From Ipomoea triloba (Eukaryota; Streptophyta; Magnoliopsida; Solanales; Convolvulaceae), in NCBI RefSeq assembly GCF_003576645.1, contig NC_044916.1, positions 18,921,892 to 18,985,891 of the forward strand: a stretch of 64,000 nucleotides of DNA. The letters run 5' to 3'. The notes beneath the pieces were generated by a model, which was given only the letters and a program-made list of their open reading frames with translations, was not told the origin of the DNA and did no database searches. The translations under genes were made by a program, and so were the position numbers. Shown one piece after another: positions 33,541 to 45,764 of the stretch. Each line of letters starts with the position of its first letter. Position 1 is the stretch's first letter.

Positions 33541-33893
33541 GGCCATTCCCATTTGTGGCTTTTAGTGGGATTTTTAAACAATAAAAGTTTTAGGGATAAT
33601 TTTTTAACAAATGGGATGGGAGGACTTTGTTGGTTTCTTTCTCCTGCAAGAAAGGAGTTCTTTGCAGTTTGTTGGGCCCCAGCTAGGCCCCACAATAATT
33701 AAGAGAAGCACCCAGGCTGGCGCGTGCACTGCACGCGCTTGCCTGGGTGCATATTAACATTTTTTTTTAAAAAAAAATTTATTCTGTTTTTTATTTTGCT
33801 ATATTTTTAAATTTTTTTTTCTTCCAATTCTATTTTCTCTTTCCTAATCACACTTACTAAAACTCCTCAAAATCCACACTATTGAGGAATGCC
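33541..33893. mobile_element. PIF/Harbinger-like MITE, copy 1
   Basis: The ends are GGCCATTCCC and GAGGAATGCC, and TTA flanks it on both sides (33538-33540 and 33894-33896). The 3-bp TTA duplication and GGC ends fit Tourist/Harbinger MITEs. It shares ACAAATGGGA, CCTGCAA and GGGCCC words with the copy at 55411-55712. Confidence 0.75.
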
Positions 33894-33896
33894 TTA

Positions 33897-34716
33897 GCTT
33901 GCACTTCTGCACCTATAAGTGCAAGTAACATCATGTACGGTTTTGAGATGGAAAAGTAGCCCGCAAGGCCAAGGTCAACAAATTTTTCAGACGACATTCG
34001 TGCCCGCGTACACGAGTCAAGCCTGTTCAGGCTTAGTTTGGGATTTGATTTGCACTCCGTTTGTGCGCGAGAGAGAGCATCTATGCTATAAAAGTTACTT
34101 AGTCATAAAAAGACTCTTGTATATATAGTGGGGCAAATGTTCATTCCCAACCAATGTGGGACAAAAAGCTACATAAGCTTATTTCCCACCCAAATTCCAT
34201 CTCAAATGGATGGGTCTACTTTGAGAATCAATTTCTCATTCATCCATTATCCATTTTGATGTATAATATATCGATCTCTTCGTCTAACTACGAAGAACCC
34301 GAATCCACTGTGACCCGACCCAAATCGGAAGTGGACCCCACATATATTTATACCACAAAATGGCCACTTAAAATGTCATTTTTAGTGCAATTTTCCAACA
34401 AGATACTTGTACTAACAAGATGAATATTTTAATTCGTACTTTGATTATTTTCTTCATTCTAGACATTTTGACAATTTTATTACTCAACTTTAGTTGTTTC
34501 ATTAGTTTAAAAAATATTTTTATTTTTTTATTGGTTATATTTAGTGAAAATTGATTATATTTTCTTTATGTAAATAATATACTCTATTTTTGTGACAATC
34601 AATAATTATTTTTTAATTTTATTGCAAATCCATTAATTTATTTATGATTTATATAAATATATTTTTGTCAAAAAAATTATAAATAGTGTATTAATCGAAG
34701 TTATGAAATGTTTGTA
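33897..34716. other. Unassigned AT-rich region
   Basis: A mixed-composition stretch (33900-34400) contains no ORF that I recognise; the rest is very AT-rich. A TATA-like word lies at 34087-34093, without an associated gene. Confidence 0.3.
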
Positions 34717-34914
34717 AGAATGCATTCGATCATTTTAGAGTTTTAATGACTTTTGTACACTTTTTAATATGACAAAATTTTAAAAGTGTATAAATGTTTG
34801 TCCTACGAATTTTTATAAAATTGATGAAAATTTAAAAGATTCTAAAAAAACTCTATAGAAATGGTACAAAAGTCATTTAAAATCCTATCATAAGTCTGAT
34901 TGAATGCATCCCCT
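34717..34914. mobile_element. MITE with inverted ends of about 45 bp
   Basis: GAATGCATTCGATC and TTTTAATGACTTTTGTAC on the left are matched by the inverse of GTACAAAAGTCATTTAAAAT and GATTGAATGCATCCCC on the right. This kind of end (ATGCATTCAATC, ATGACTTTT) is common among plant Mutator-like or hAT MITEs. The target duplication is not clear. Confidence 0.65.
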
Positions 34915-35619
34915 TAATATAATAAATTTACACATGTTTACCACTTTAATAGCTGTATGGCCACAATGTGATCTCCCTTCCTTCCAGATGAACTCTACTA
35001 TGCACTCAAGACTCAACTGCACAAGTTCGTCTATAACATTTAATTTCCCTTCCTCTAATTCACAGAATATATTCGCTTATATTTTGCATTTTTAGTTGAC
35101 ACAATGAAACTTATTTAGGCCTGACGATACATATACTTCAAACAACCATTGCCATCCAGGTTTTTATTTTTATTTTTTAAGAATAGGTTATAAAAGGGGA
35201 AAGGTTAACGCCATCTCGTTTTATTTTTTTTGAGTAATATTGACTCTGTTACAATATATTATCTGTTCATATCTATTTTCAGCTCAACCAAATGAAGCAC
35301 TGAGAGCCAATATCACCTCGAACCCGATGGGTGCCATCTTGTTTTATTAAAAAAAAATCTTTTATGTATGATAAAAAAGAGATAGATAGACATGCATAAT
35401 GACATTCAAATTATATATTTTCAATTAATATATTCTGTATTAGTTAACAGATTATGTACTTATAACTAAATAAAATGCACATAATTTATGAACTGCAATA
35501 ATATATTAGCTATAGTAACTAGGTACATAATTTATTTTAATTGTAGCAAGCACATAATTTATTGACTAATTGTATATAATATGTAAACTGGATGTACATA
35601 ATCTGAATGTCATTTTGGA
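34915..35619. other. Unassigned AT-rich region
   Basis: No gene, repeat or RNA can be supported. Poly-T patches lie at 35163-35176 and 35222-35232. Confidence 0.3.
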
Positions 35620-36610
35620 CTAGAATCCACAATGCAAGATGAACCATGGTCCATGGTATAACAATTTCTATCTCTAGGACTAATTTGTACACTATTTGTA
35701 GAGGCAAATTATTGTGTGGACCACGGTCCAAAACGATGTTCTTTTAATGTAAATTTTTTTATTCCTCTGCGCGAGTGTTAGAATAATACCATTTTGGGCA
35801 AGATAATGTATTTTATGAGTTAGAATAATGGACTCTATATGTGTTAGAATAATGAAATTTCTGGGATAAGGTAATATATTTTATGAGTTGGAATAATGTA
35901 CTTTATGTATTTGAATAATGTGTTTTATGAGTTAGAATAATGTATAATGTACTTTATGTATTACAATAATGAAACTTTTAAGATAAAATAATGTGTCTTA
36001 TGAGTTAGAATAATATACTTTATGCATTAAAATAATGTATAAATAATGTATTTTACGTACTTTTAGACAATGATCTACACAGTTGTGTGGATCACGATCC
36101 ACGCAATAATAATGGATTTATAGGACATTACATATATTCTGGGAGTCTCTTGTTGGATCTCTAAGTTAGAATAAGACTCTTAACTTCCGGTCCACCCAAG
36201 AAGTTCAATTAGTTCGCACGTACATGCAAGTTAACCGCAATTTATATCGTGGATCAGGATCTCTGGTCCAGTATAAAGAATTTGACTTTATAAAGTATAG
36301 AACTCATGTTCATAATGCAAAGAATTATATAGCTGCATACACATAAACATTTAACATAATACACATAATTTATGTCTATAATGCACAAAGTTCATGTTCA
36401 TTATATTGTGTTCATGTGTATGTGTATTATTAACATGAATTATGTGCATTATGAACATAAATTCTGTATGTTGTGAAGTCAAATTCTGTGTATTGGATCA
36501 GTAACGATTGAAGTTCAACGCTTAGTGAATCTTCTACAGTCGTTATACGGTGGACCGCAATCCACAATGCATTGTGGACCATGGTCACAAAACGACGTCG
36601 TTTTAATAAG
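35620..36610. mobile_element. Cluster of TGTGGACCATGGTCCA-ended MITE units
   Basis: The end motif (GTGGACCACGGTCCAAAACG or its inverse) occurs near 35635, 35716, 36078, 36250, 36550 and 36575. The unit 35705-36107 has inverted ends (GTGTGGACCACGGTCCA and GTGTGGATCACGATCCACGC) around tandem words GTTAGAATAATG and ACTTTATGTATT. A second unit spans 36240-36605. A related copy is at 52388-52745. Confidence 0.65.
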
Positions 36611-36639
36611 TGGGGGAAACGGCTTCAGCAAATCTCTGT

Positions 36640-36835
36640 AACTGATACAACACTTCATCTCAAATGATACTACAGTTATGTTGAACTGATACTACAGTTG
36701 TGTTGAAAGGGAACTGCAGTTGTGCGGAACAGAGGTCGTTTCATCCGTCTAGAACTACAGTTGTGTTGAACTGATACTGCAGTTGTGTTGAGGCCATTTC
36801 ATCCGTCTGGAACTGCAGTTGGGAATCATTCAAAA
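36640..36835. repeat. Degenerate 22-bp-class minisatellite
   Basis: AACTGATACTACAGTTGTGT and variants (GGAACTGCAGTTGTG) recur about eight times. GTTTCATCCGTCTAGAAC or GGCCATTTCATCCGTCTGG are interspersed. There is no coding. Confidence 0.75.
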
Positions 36836-37057
36836 GAAGAAAGGGATTAGGAATTAGTTTTTGACTCAATTGCTTAGCCTTATACGTGTCCTTTTTTCCC
36901 TTCATTTGTGCTATATTTGCGCTGGTTTTGTGGCTGGTGAGAAGTGGGTTGCTACATGATTTACTATAAATAACAACCTTCCCCATTTAGAAAGAACACA
37001 CAAATCAAAAGTTCTCTTTCTCCCTTTTAATTCCTCTGTCCTATTGTCTAAGCAAAG

Positions 37058-38302
37058 TGAGGTTCGCCAGCGCTATAGTTGGTGTAAGCTTAGCGCAGTT
37101 AGTCTGTTAACCTATCGGAAGCGTGCCGGGATCCTTAACTACATCGTTACTGGGCAAATAACGCTTTTAAGGCAGTGTTATTGTAACACGGCACAGACTT
37201 CATTTTCTGCTTTAGTTGTTCTCCTCTTCCTAAAGAGTGTCAGGATTAGTTGACGTTGCCTCTATATTCCAGTAGTTAAAAGCGTTATTTGGGCAATACT
37301 CAACCTTTTGGTACGATGGCTCCTTCTGTCATACCCGATTTATCCAAAATAACCGCCCTTGATTGGAATAATTACAGGCGGTGGGCACAAAGAATGCTGA
37401 TACTCTTCGAACAACTGAAACTAGTCTATGTACTGTTCTGTGATCCACTCGAACCTGTTTCGCTAAGGTTCCCCTTTTAAGAACCAAGAGAAATCAGTCC
37501 TGAACCAGATTATACTCCTGGTCAAGAACCGGGTGTAACTTTGGTGCAATTTACATATGACAATATGGCAACCAGAGGATACCTTCTATCACAAATGAAT
37601 GACAAATTGTTTGACATCTATGTCAAACAAGACTTGGCAAAAGTTATTTGGAAAATGCTGTCAAAAAAGTATGGTGCCAATGATGCTGGAAATCAAAGTG
37701 ACAGAAACAACAACAATGAAAGGAGTGGAAAAGTTAAGAAACTCAAAGGAGGATGTTTCGTGTAAGCATGGACACCGAGCATACCAGTGCTATCATCTCA
37801 AGGGTAAAATTCATAGAGGTCAATCTAACCGAGCAAGATGAGTATAGCATCTCTCTAATTAGTAGTTATTTTGAGTTACTCTTATTTGCTCTAGTTTCTA
37901 AGAGCTCGCATACAATGAGATATTATTAGTACTGAATACTAGTTGATTTGTGTAAGTTTTAAATGCCTATTAGTGCTTGTCATTTCAATGTGTTGAATAC
38001 TGATAACCTTGTTGCATATTAATAGACACAATTAATAGTGACGTGAACAAAGATAAGTGAACTGTTTGATGAAATACAGTCACATAGTGAGGTTCGCATG
38101 CGCTATAGTTGGTGTAAGCTTAGCGCAGTTCGTTTGTGTAACTTGTTGGAAGCGTGTCGGGATCCTTAATTACATCGTTACTGGGCAAATAACGCTATTA
38201 AGGTAGCGCTATTATAACACGGCACAAACTTCAGTTTTTGCTTTAGTTGTTCTCCTTTTCCTAAAGAGTGTCAAGATTAGTTGACGTTGCCTCTATTTTC
38301 CA
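37058..38302 (+). mobile_element. Short Copia-derived element: direct repeats around a gag remnant
   Basis: A 214-bp segment (37058-37271) and a 215-bp segment (38088-38302) are direct repeats, each starting TGAGGTTCGC and ending TCCA. They enclose the gag remnant. They look like LTRs, but flanking bases do not give a clean target duplication and I see no PPT before the right copy. They could instead be duplicated leader sequence. Confidence 0.5.
37316..37841 (+). pseudogene. Copia-type gag remnant
   Basis: The start at the ATG of ATGGCTCC gives a peptide with DWNNYRRWAQRMLILFEQL and YVLFCDP, typical of the N-terminus of plant Copia gag (UBN2-like). After a stop the frame continues with TRGYLLSQMNDKLFDIYVKQ and AKVIWKMLSKKYGANDAG. 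A frameshift then leads to a zinc-knuckle remnant (CKHGHRAYQCYHLKG). Much of the middle of gag is deleted. Gag normally packages the element's RNA. Confidence 0.72.
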
Positions 38303-38740
38303 ACAGTTCTAATAGACGTTATAAATAAATTATACGATGTCGGTTTTTCAAAACCGATGTTGTATGACTAAGTTTCTATGAATTTATATTTAATATTGTA
38401 GGATTATATTTAAAAGTATTTTATTATTAGTATAAATATTGCTATATTATAAATAAAATAAATAAAATATTTAATTATACAATTATGCTAATTTTCTAGA
38501 AAATGAACCAAACATATCAATAAAGTTTTTGATAATGCAACCAAACATAGGAAAAAAAAATTTTTTGGAAAATAACTCATTTCTCAGAAAACTGGTTCGC
38601 TAAGGTTCAACTGACTATTTAAAATATAAAGCTACCTCCAAGTAAAGTATCTACATGCCAATGCAAACAGAGAATGAGTTCGAGAGTTGCTTCCATCTAC
38701 CTCATTAGCATCATCTTGAGTCCGACCTATCATGAAAATC
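38303..38740. other. Unassigned region with a CATCGGTTTT hairpin
   Basis: CGATGTCGGTTTT and AAAACCGATGTTG face each other at 38336-38366, a short hairpin known from subterminal regions of plant DNA transposons. The rest is AT-rich with no gene. Confidence 0.35.
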
Positions 38741-38766
38741 CCCCGACGCTGTAGTCCAGCCTGGGC

Positions 38767-39830
38767 ACTCTAACTACCCCTCAGTGTACTCCCATCCTTG
38801 CCTTCAGCTTCTTTCTGAGGCTGGGTCGAAGTTTGTGCTCCACCGGTCCCACCAGGTCTAGGATTAGACGGTCCTCCACTCCCGGATGCACACTCAAAGG
38901 CCCTATGACCCCTCTGGCCACAGCTGAAGCACTTAACCAAGAACCCGTTACAATCTCTCCCAATGTGATCCTTCCCGCACCTCCTACAATGAAAATGCCT
39001 CTCCTTAGCCCCATCACTTCTAGTCCCCTGCCCCACCGCAGATCGTGATGTACCTCCACCACTAGCACTACCTTTATGCAAGTTCCTCATAGGACCGGGA
39101 CCAACCAACCTATGCCTCTTGGAATCTGATGCGCCACCACCCTCACCAGGTCTATTGGCCCGATCTTGCACTGCCCGCCGGATCGACAACACCCGATAAT
39201 GGTCCATTGCGCTACTATATGCCTCGCTCAAGGTGCGAAACTTGAACAATACCAGCGCCATCTGAGTATCTAGGTTGAGCCCAGCCACAAACATCTCGAC
39301 CTTACTTACCTTGGTCAGAACTAGCACAGGGGCAAAGCGGGCTAACTCCATAAAGCGCTTGTGATAATCCTGCACCGACAGAGACCCCTGCTTGAGGTGC
39401 AAGAACTCCTCCTGCATCGCCGCCTTCACATGCGCGGGGTACAAATGAGCGCCCACCTGTCCTTAAAGAACTCACATCCAAACTCGGTCTCTTGCCTCAT
39501 GGCCGGGCCTTGTGGATCCACTAGAGGTTGGCCTCTTGATGCAGGTAAAAACTGGTCATCTCGACGTGCCGTCCTTGCGGACACTCCACCACCTCCAGGA
39601 TCTTGTCGAAGGCGCGGATCCAGTCTTCGAGCACTACGGGATCCTCCTGACCTGCAAAGAAGGGTGAGTGATGCCCTGCCACCCTCCGAACCATGTGTTG
39701 CTGCCCTCGCTAGTTATTGTTGACCATCTCGTTGCCAATAAACTGGGTGATTTGTGTCAACTGGTGGAGGTTCTGCATCAGCTACTCGCTAATCAGGATT
39801 TCGGGGACCTCTTTTCATCTTTAGGCGGCA
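38767..39830 (-). pseudogene. Ty3 gag with two CCHC knuckles, frameshifted
   Basis: The 3' half is a clean ORF (39456-38770, 228 residues). It has a capsid segment (EFLHLKQGSLSVQDYHKRFMEL), a Gly/Ser/Arg-rich linker, and two knuckles: CRRCGKDHIGRDC (CX2CX3HX4C) and CFSCGQRGHRAFEC (CX2CX4HX4C). The N-terminal half (39830-39460) shows DWIRAFDKILEVVECP and TSFYLHQEANLWW in shifted frames with stops. It binds and packages RNA in the intact element. Confidence 0.78.
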
Positions 39831-40092
39831 CCATTGCTGCTACAGAAGGGATACTTGTGCTATGGGTTGGCCTTCCCAATTCGCATAACCTAGAAGTGAG
39901 AGCACGGTCGAGGATAGAACAGATAACACAATAAAGGCAAGCACAAACAAATGTAAGTAAATAGAGCGCAACCTCACCGTGAGTCCTAGTTTTCACACAT
40001 TCTAGAACTCATGTTTACCTTAACTTCTACTGATCAGGTCCTAGAGTCTCAAATTTTCAAACCCTAGGGTCCCTACTTAAACCTCAACACAG

Positions 40093-40106
40093 GCGCTGAT
40101 ACCAAC
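40093..40106 (-). promoter_or_regulatory. Primer binding site, initiator-Met tRNA type
   Basis: On the minus strand GTTGGTATCAGCGC follows the LTR end (ends GGGGTGTTACA). It matches the usual TGGTATCAGAGC primer site with one change. Confidence 0.75.
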
Positions 40107-42229
40107 TGTAACACCCCTACCTTTCAGGCTGAGAGAAGCAATAAACTTAAGGCAAAAACTATCAAATCTCAACGCTAGATGGTATAAATGCAGAAGCGTT
40201 AACTAAACTAACAGAGGGTGCTACGCCACATCCAGGTCAAACATAACCTAGATGCTAAGGCAATTCAAACAGAAGTCTCCAAAAATCCTCAAGATCAACA
40301 GAATCTAAAACAAGTCAATACAAGCATATTGTCTAAGGCACGCATGCCCGAATGTCTAACCATCATCGAATAATCACTAAGCTAAACATAATAGAGGAAG
40401 TAGAACTACAGCTAGTGCTCTCACGTGCAGATTTACTCCATACTTGGAAAATAGTTAGAAATATTAGAGAAGAAATGCTAAGTAATCCTCCACTCACACT
40501 CGTGAGAAATACAATAATATAGCATAGCTTTGTAAATAGATTTTACACACGCATATAGAATATATGCCAATGAAACCATCCTTTGTTTAAAAACCAGAAG
40601 ACTCAACAATGAATCAAGCTGAATGAACCATAAACCTAGGACACCTCAACGAATTCAATATCCAGAAGTGAATCCATAATACCTTAGTTCCATAATAAGA
40701 CATTGAAACAAAGCACCAGCTCAACTGAAACAACACAAGTGAAACTAACCAATCAACAACCTCACATCACTCTCTTAGAGTGACACAATCCAAGCATCAT
40801 AGAATAAGTTCCAAACCAAGGCCTCCAAACCACTCAGGATCATTTCCAAAGGAAAATACTCATGCACGCAGTACTCAGATTCAGAACATGAATGATCAGG
40901 ACATCATGCTTAGAACATTAACCCAAGAATCAGACCAACAATACTCAATCAATAATCCAAGATAAATGATCAACAACCATGCACCAATACTCAATAATCA
41001 GGGTAGTATACTCAACAACATATTCAGAATATACTCCAGAAATCAAAGGTGAAACAATCGAGTCACTAGACCACAAAACAACCATTGGAACAGATAAGGA
41101 AAGCGACCTAGCGGAACAACCCGCACTGCTGATTCCTTCTGCAAGAAGGGGCGGAACGTTCCCACGGAACGCACCCTTCCGCCACACCCTACCGCCATAC
41201 ACTTACGGAGTACCTCAACGGGACACATTATACCGTTGAAATGCACAGCAAGAGCAATACCAACGAACAGAATGCAGACTTAGAATAGAATACACGATAG
41301 CTCATTCCAGTACCTAGAATATGATCAGATTACACATTTCAGAAGCCAAATAATACATGGAATCCATCAAAACAATGACAAATCATACCAAGATTCAAGA
41401 ATAGCTAACACAATCCAAAGATCTACAAGATAAGCTCAATAATGCAACAAATCACAAACTATACCAAAGAAATAATCCACAGGATTCCACAAAACATCAA
41501 ATCACATATATATGAGAGTGAAAGTATATTTAGTGAGACATGGAGGGTTACCTCTATGCTAGTTTCTCCAAACACAATCTCCTAACTCACCCAATCAAGC
41601 CTCCATCATCATCATGATCATCTTGACCCAAGAACACGCCAAAGAAATCATAATAAACCTATAAAGACTAAGGAAATGTAGAATAAAATTCAATCTAATA
41701 ATGATCTAACACTTACCCTAGCTAAGGAATCCCTGAAAGAGAAGTCTTGCTTTGAATCCTTGCTAGGAAGAAGAGATGATTTTGTGTAGGGCTTTTGGGA
41801 GTGAAAATGACGTGAATAGCATGTAGGAGAATGGAGAAGACTAGAACAATTAATTAATAGAAGGATTTTATATGAATCCCACAAAATCTATACATACATA
41901 ATGTATGTAGTATTAGGGTAATTAAATGAAATGTGGGCTCTTATAATAGGAATGGGCTAAGCCTCATCCAAGAATTAATTAAATAACATAAGGCTAGAAT
42001 CTTTAAAGAATTGGGCCAATCAAATTTACAATTTATTATAAGGGATGAAAGACTCCAATTAATATCCCTTACAAAATTAAATTAGTGAATTGGACTCTCT
42101 TAGAAATTAAATATGCTAGATTAGGAAATATATATTTATTTAAAAGAATCGGGCCCAATTAATTAAATTAACCCCACGAAAGAAAAAATTACCAGGGTTG
42201 AAGGCATGATTTAAATCCGGGGTACCACA
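40107..42229 (-). repeat. 5' LTR (2.1 kb) of the minus-strand Ty3 element
   Basis: On the minus strand it starts TGTGGTACCCCGG and ends GGGGTGTTACA, directly before the PBS. It has no coding of its own. CTAGATGCTAAGGCAA and CATCAATGAAACCA-like words are shared with 44399-45500. Confidence 0.75.
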
Positions 42230-44398
42230 ATTGGCAATTAGTGATCTTCAATTTCTTATGTCAATACATCGAGAAGGCAGTAGATAGGAAGATTAAATGG
42301 TTAACGCAGAATGTGGGTTTCGGTTTCCTAGTAATAGAACTGTTAAGATCGAAGGGTGTCAAGCTGAGAGATGGGGTGGAAGCACATAAAAATGCTTACT
42401 TACTCAGGACTAAGCCCTATGCATCGAAGGGTAAGGGTGCAACCCTCACCAAGTTGAAGGGTAAGGCGATCGAGCAGTCTATGAAGAAGGTGGTCGAAAG
42501 GTCACCTGTTGAGGGGGAACAAACTGTCCGAATAGTTACACCTCGAGAGGTTCATAAATCACCTATTAAAGAGGTTCGTTGAGACAACTGTTCGAGGAGA
42601 TGCTGAACAAATATCCCAAGGAGTACAAGGTTCGGCTACTATTCAAACACAACCCATCCCACAAGAACCTACGCATGTAGCATATGTGGTGAGCGAGAAT
42701 ATAACCGAGGTGATTGCTAGGATTGCAAAGGTAGTTGAAGCAAAAGGAGCTAAGAGGGCTGGCGGCGAAGCAATGGAAGATAATCCAAATATTCAGCAAG
42801 TTAGAGTTGATACACAACTCACTCTTCAAATGGCCAATGAAGCAGTTTATGAGGCCATGTATGCTAATACCACCATCTCCACTGATAAAGATCTACTTGC
42901 AAAGATAATACCAGCCATAGAATGGCAAAAGTGGAGAATGTCTAATTTGTACATTACTGAAGAAGGTCTTCAAAGAATTCGACCTGAAGAGGAATTTTCT
43001 CTCGAATGGTTAGGAACTATCTCTATTCCAATAGCCACACAAATTGAAGAAAGCAACAAAGTTTACTTGTGAAAGGTGGCTAAGAGAGAAGCGGAAAAGA
43101 GCAAGGCCAAGCTAATGGAGGAGGAAATTCAAAGCCTTGTCCATAAACAAACTAAGAAAGAGTTCAGGAAATAATTAGGGGAGGCCGAGGTGTTTTCACG
43201 CTTTGAAGCTGAATTTGGATTCAAACCCTCAAGTTAGACCGAGCCATACCACGAAGAGTCCTAAAAAGACACCATGAAATATCTAGCAGCTGAGAGACTG
43301 GGTAGTCCTAAAACTCAAGAACTAGATGTTGATTGTTTCGAATGGTTGACGAGCAAATTGCTCGAGATGTTTTTGAGGCTGATGCACTTGCTATAGATCT
43401 TAACAGTCAGGTCGGGGACGCACCAATTGAAGATGAGTAGATAACTAGAGTTGTTAATGAAGAAGTTCGTCGAATGGTTGACGAATTGTTGGCCCGAGTA
43501 GTTGTAGAAGTTGAGAGCTCGAAGAGTCAACTGGCTGCCAAAGTAAATATTCCAAAATCACTACCTACTTGAGATGCTTAAGTACCGAGTAGTGAGGTAG
43601 GTCAAGACATTGAGATTCTGAGCACTTTGCCTCAACCATCTACTATTTGAGAAGTTGAAGTACCGAATAGTGAGACTGAACAAGAGGTTGCTCTAGGAGT
43701 AGAACAAGCTGAACAATCAACAGCTCGAGAAGGAGAAGAAGGGATTATTTTGAAGTTTGATTCTAATGATACTCCAGCTCTTGTGGAAACAAGGAATCAC
43801 CAACTAGTATGAGTATTTACAATCTATTTTTTATTAACTTTGAACATGATTCCACTCCAAATACATCTCTAGAATATGATGAAGGCCAATGTTTTACTAC
43901 TTGTTATGAATACTTTTTAATAGACTTTGATGATATCAAATTTAGGAGTTTAGACTCCCCAATTCTTTTTATTTCTTAAACTTACTTAGTCTGCTCAACG
44001 TTTAAATCTAAACTGAATGGCTACCCAAGTGACCTAAATTTAATATCTGAACAAACACTCGAAGAGTCAGTCTCAACATCAAATCATAGAGTAGCCCAAG
44101 TAGTTAACTCTTAAGACAACAAGCTGAGATCAACCCGAGGGGTTATCTCTCAACAGCTCGAGACGAAGTGTAATTAGAGACGAATGACTACGAAGATAGA
44201 AGATTCGAAGAGTGGAGACTTTTAGGACTGAGAGGCTACAAAAACCAAATGATGGAGGGGTCTGCCTCTTGTGTATTATCAAGACTGAGTGATAAGAAAG
44301 ATCATTCGAGGAGTTAAGGGACAATTGGTAAAGTCAACCATCATATCCAAGAGGAACTACCATTCGAGGTGTTAGTTTAGTTAACGTCCTTATAGGAC
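42230..44398 (+). pseudogene. Unidentified broken coding remnant, probably from a transposon
   Basis: A plus-strand frame (42241-42579, QYIEKAVDRKIKWLTQNVG) shifts near 42580 into another (42586-43071, SENITEVIARIAKVVEAKG, FSLEWLGTISIPIATQ). It continues with a Lys/Glu-rich, coiled-coil-like stretch broken by stops (43072-43560). The first part faintly recalls the end of the plant transposon-protein domain. I do not recognise the family. 43560-44398 has many TTCGAAG/TCGAGG words and no ORF. The 2.1-kb LTR at 40107-42229 abuts it and another LTR begins at 44399. Confidence 0.4.
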
Positions 44399-45500
44399 TG
44401 TAACACCCCAATTCTATACCAAGATAAAGATAGAAAATAGCTGGAAATAACTCAAATACTATTAAAAGATAGCGGAAGCGAAAACAATCCTGATTGGGGT
44501 GGTATGCCACATCGAAACCCAAACACAGCCTAGATGCTAAGGCAATCTACAAATCTATAAATCCCCAAATCATCTAACCAAACATTCAATTATTACATCC
44601 ACAGGATATCAAACTAAGGCTCACAGGCCACACGTCTTAAACAAAGGCAATAAAGTGAATACTCAAAAGATGGCATGACTACAAGAACTAACATGTTGAC
44701 GAGCTGGTCCTACTCCATATCTGAAAACATTTTAGAATAATTTGCAAAGAACGCTAAGTAAAACCTCATTCTCCCTCATAAAGATACATAGATATACATT
44801 GATAATCAAAATAGGTTTTCACACAACACCTATAGATATATGTCAATGAAACCACCATCAATAGGACATCAAGATACTAAAACTCAACATGCTGAATAAG
44901 GTTCAAACCAAAGACTCCTTAATAGAACATAATGTCAAAGGGACAACTCCAATATACCACAAGACAAGAAACTCAATAGCTAAGTACTCAAGATAAGGAC
45001 ATAACCCCAGCAACTCAAGAAACAAGCGTAGCAGTCAAGCAAGAATATCTCAATGCTCATACACCAGGAAATACATATATACATGCATACACAATATAGG
45101 TTTATAGGCTTAGTTCTAATCTTACACCATTTCCAACCGAACACCAGTCCATCCGAAACACTAATCCAACCACAACACCATAAAATGGAGTCGGAGCTCA
45201 TGCTGCCTATCCAATAGAGCCGAAGCTCAATGTTGCCTATCCAATAGAGCCGAAGCTCAATGTCGCCTATCCAGTTAGTTAATATCCATATACCATATAT
45301 AGTTAGGAGACGGAGCTCAAATGCCGCCAATCCAAGGTTTCACACATAAATATAGAGTTCCAAGGAATATTTCTCAAGAATCCAAAGTTCATAATATATA
45401 CCAAGCTCATATCCAATACCAAAGGTGCATACTCATACACACGCACAATCCACGGTGAATACTCATACTCATACACACACACACACACACAATCCAAGGT
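44399..45500 (-). mobile_element. LTR fragment related to 40107-42229
   Basis: It starts TGTAACACCCC and shares CCTAGATGCTAAGGCAATC, GCCACATC and TATGTCAATGAAACCA in the same order as the LTR at 40107. The far end is not found; homology fades near 45500. Inside, 45186-45275 holds three copies of a 33-bp unit (GAGCCGAAGCTCAATGTTGCC, shortened) and a CA run lies at 45473-45491. Confidence 0.55.
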
Positions 45501-45764
45501 GAATACTCATATCTGCCTACTCGGGCATGTCTTCCTTGTCCTCGTCTACTTGTGCTCTTGGTCGATAGTTGGCGGCTCCGACTTCCTCTTAATCATCGGG
45601 TCAACCTAGGCACTGAGTCGCCACTTCGGTCGCCTAGCTTTTCAGGTCGCCAAGTATCTCGGTCTCTAGATTGATCGACTGCGATCCTTAGTCGGTCTTT
45701 AGTTTATTCAGTCCCGCCGCTTCAGGTCATCTTCCATTGGTCGTGATTTTATGACTTTGGGGTA
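45501..45764. other. Unassigned region left of a solo LTR
   Basis: Mixed composition with repeated TCGG/GGTCGCC words. No ORF or known motif is supported. Its last five bases, GGGTA, may be the target duplication of the LTR that follows. Confidence 0.3.

Larger units (their letters stand above)
38741..42229 (-). mobile_element. Truncated minus-strand Ty3 element (5' LTR, PBS, gag)
   Basis: Reading leftward from 42229 there are an LTR, a primer site, a leader and gag. The sequence leaves gag at about 38740 with no pol and no second LTR. The double-knuckle gag and the initiator-Met-type PBS suggest a chromovirus-like Ty3 element. Confidence 0.75.
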
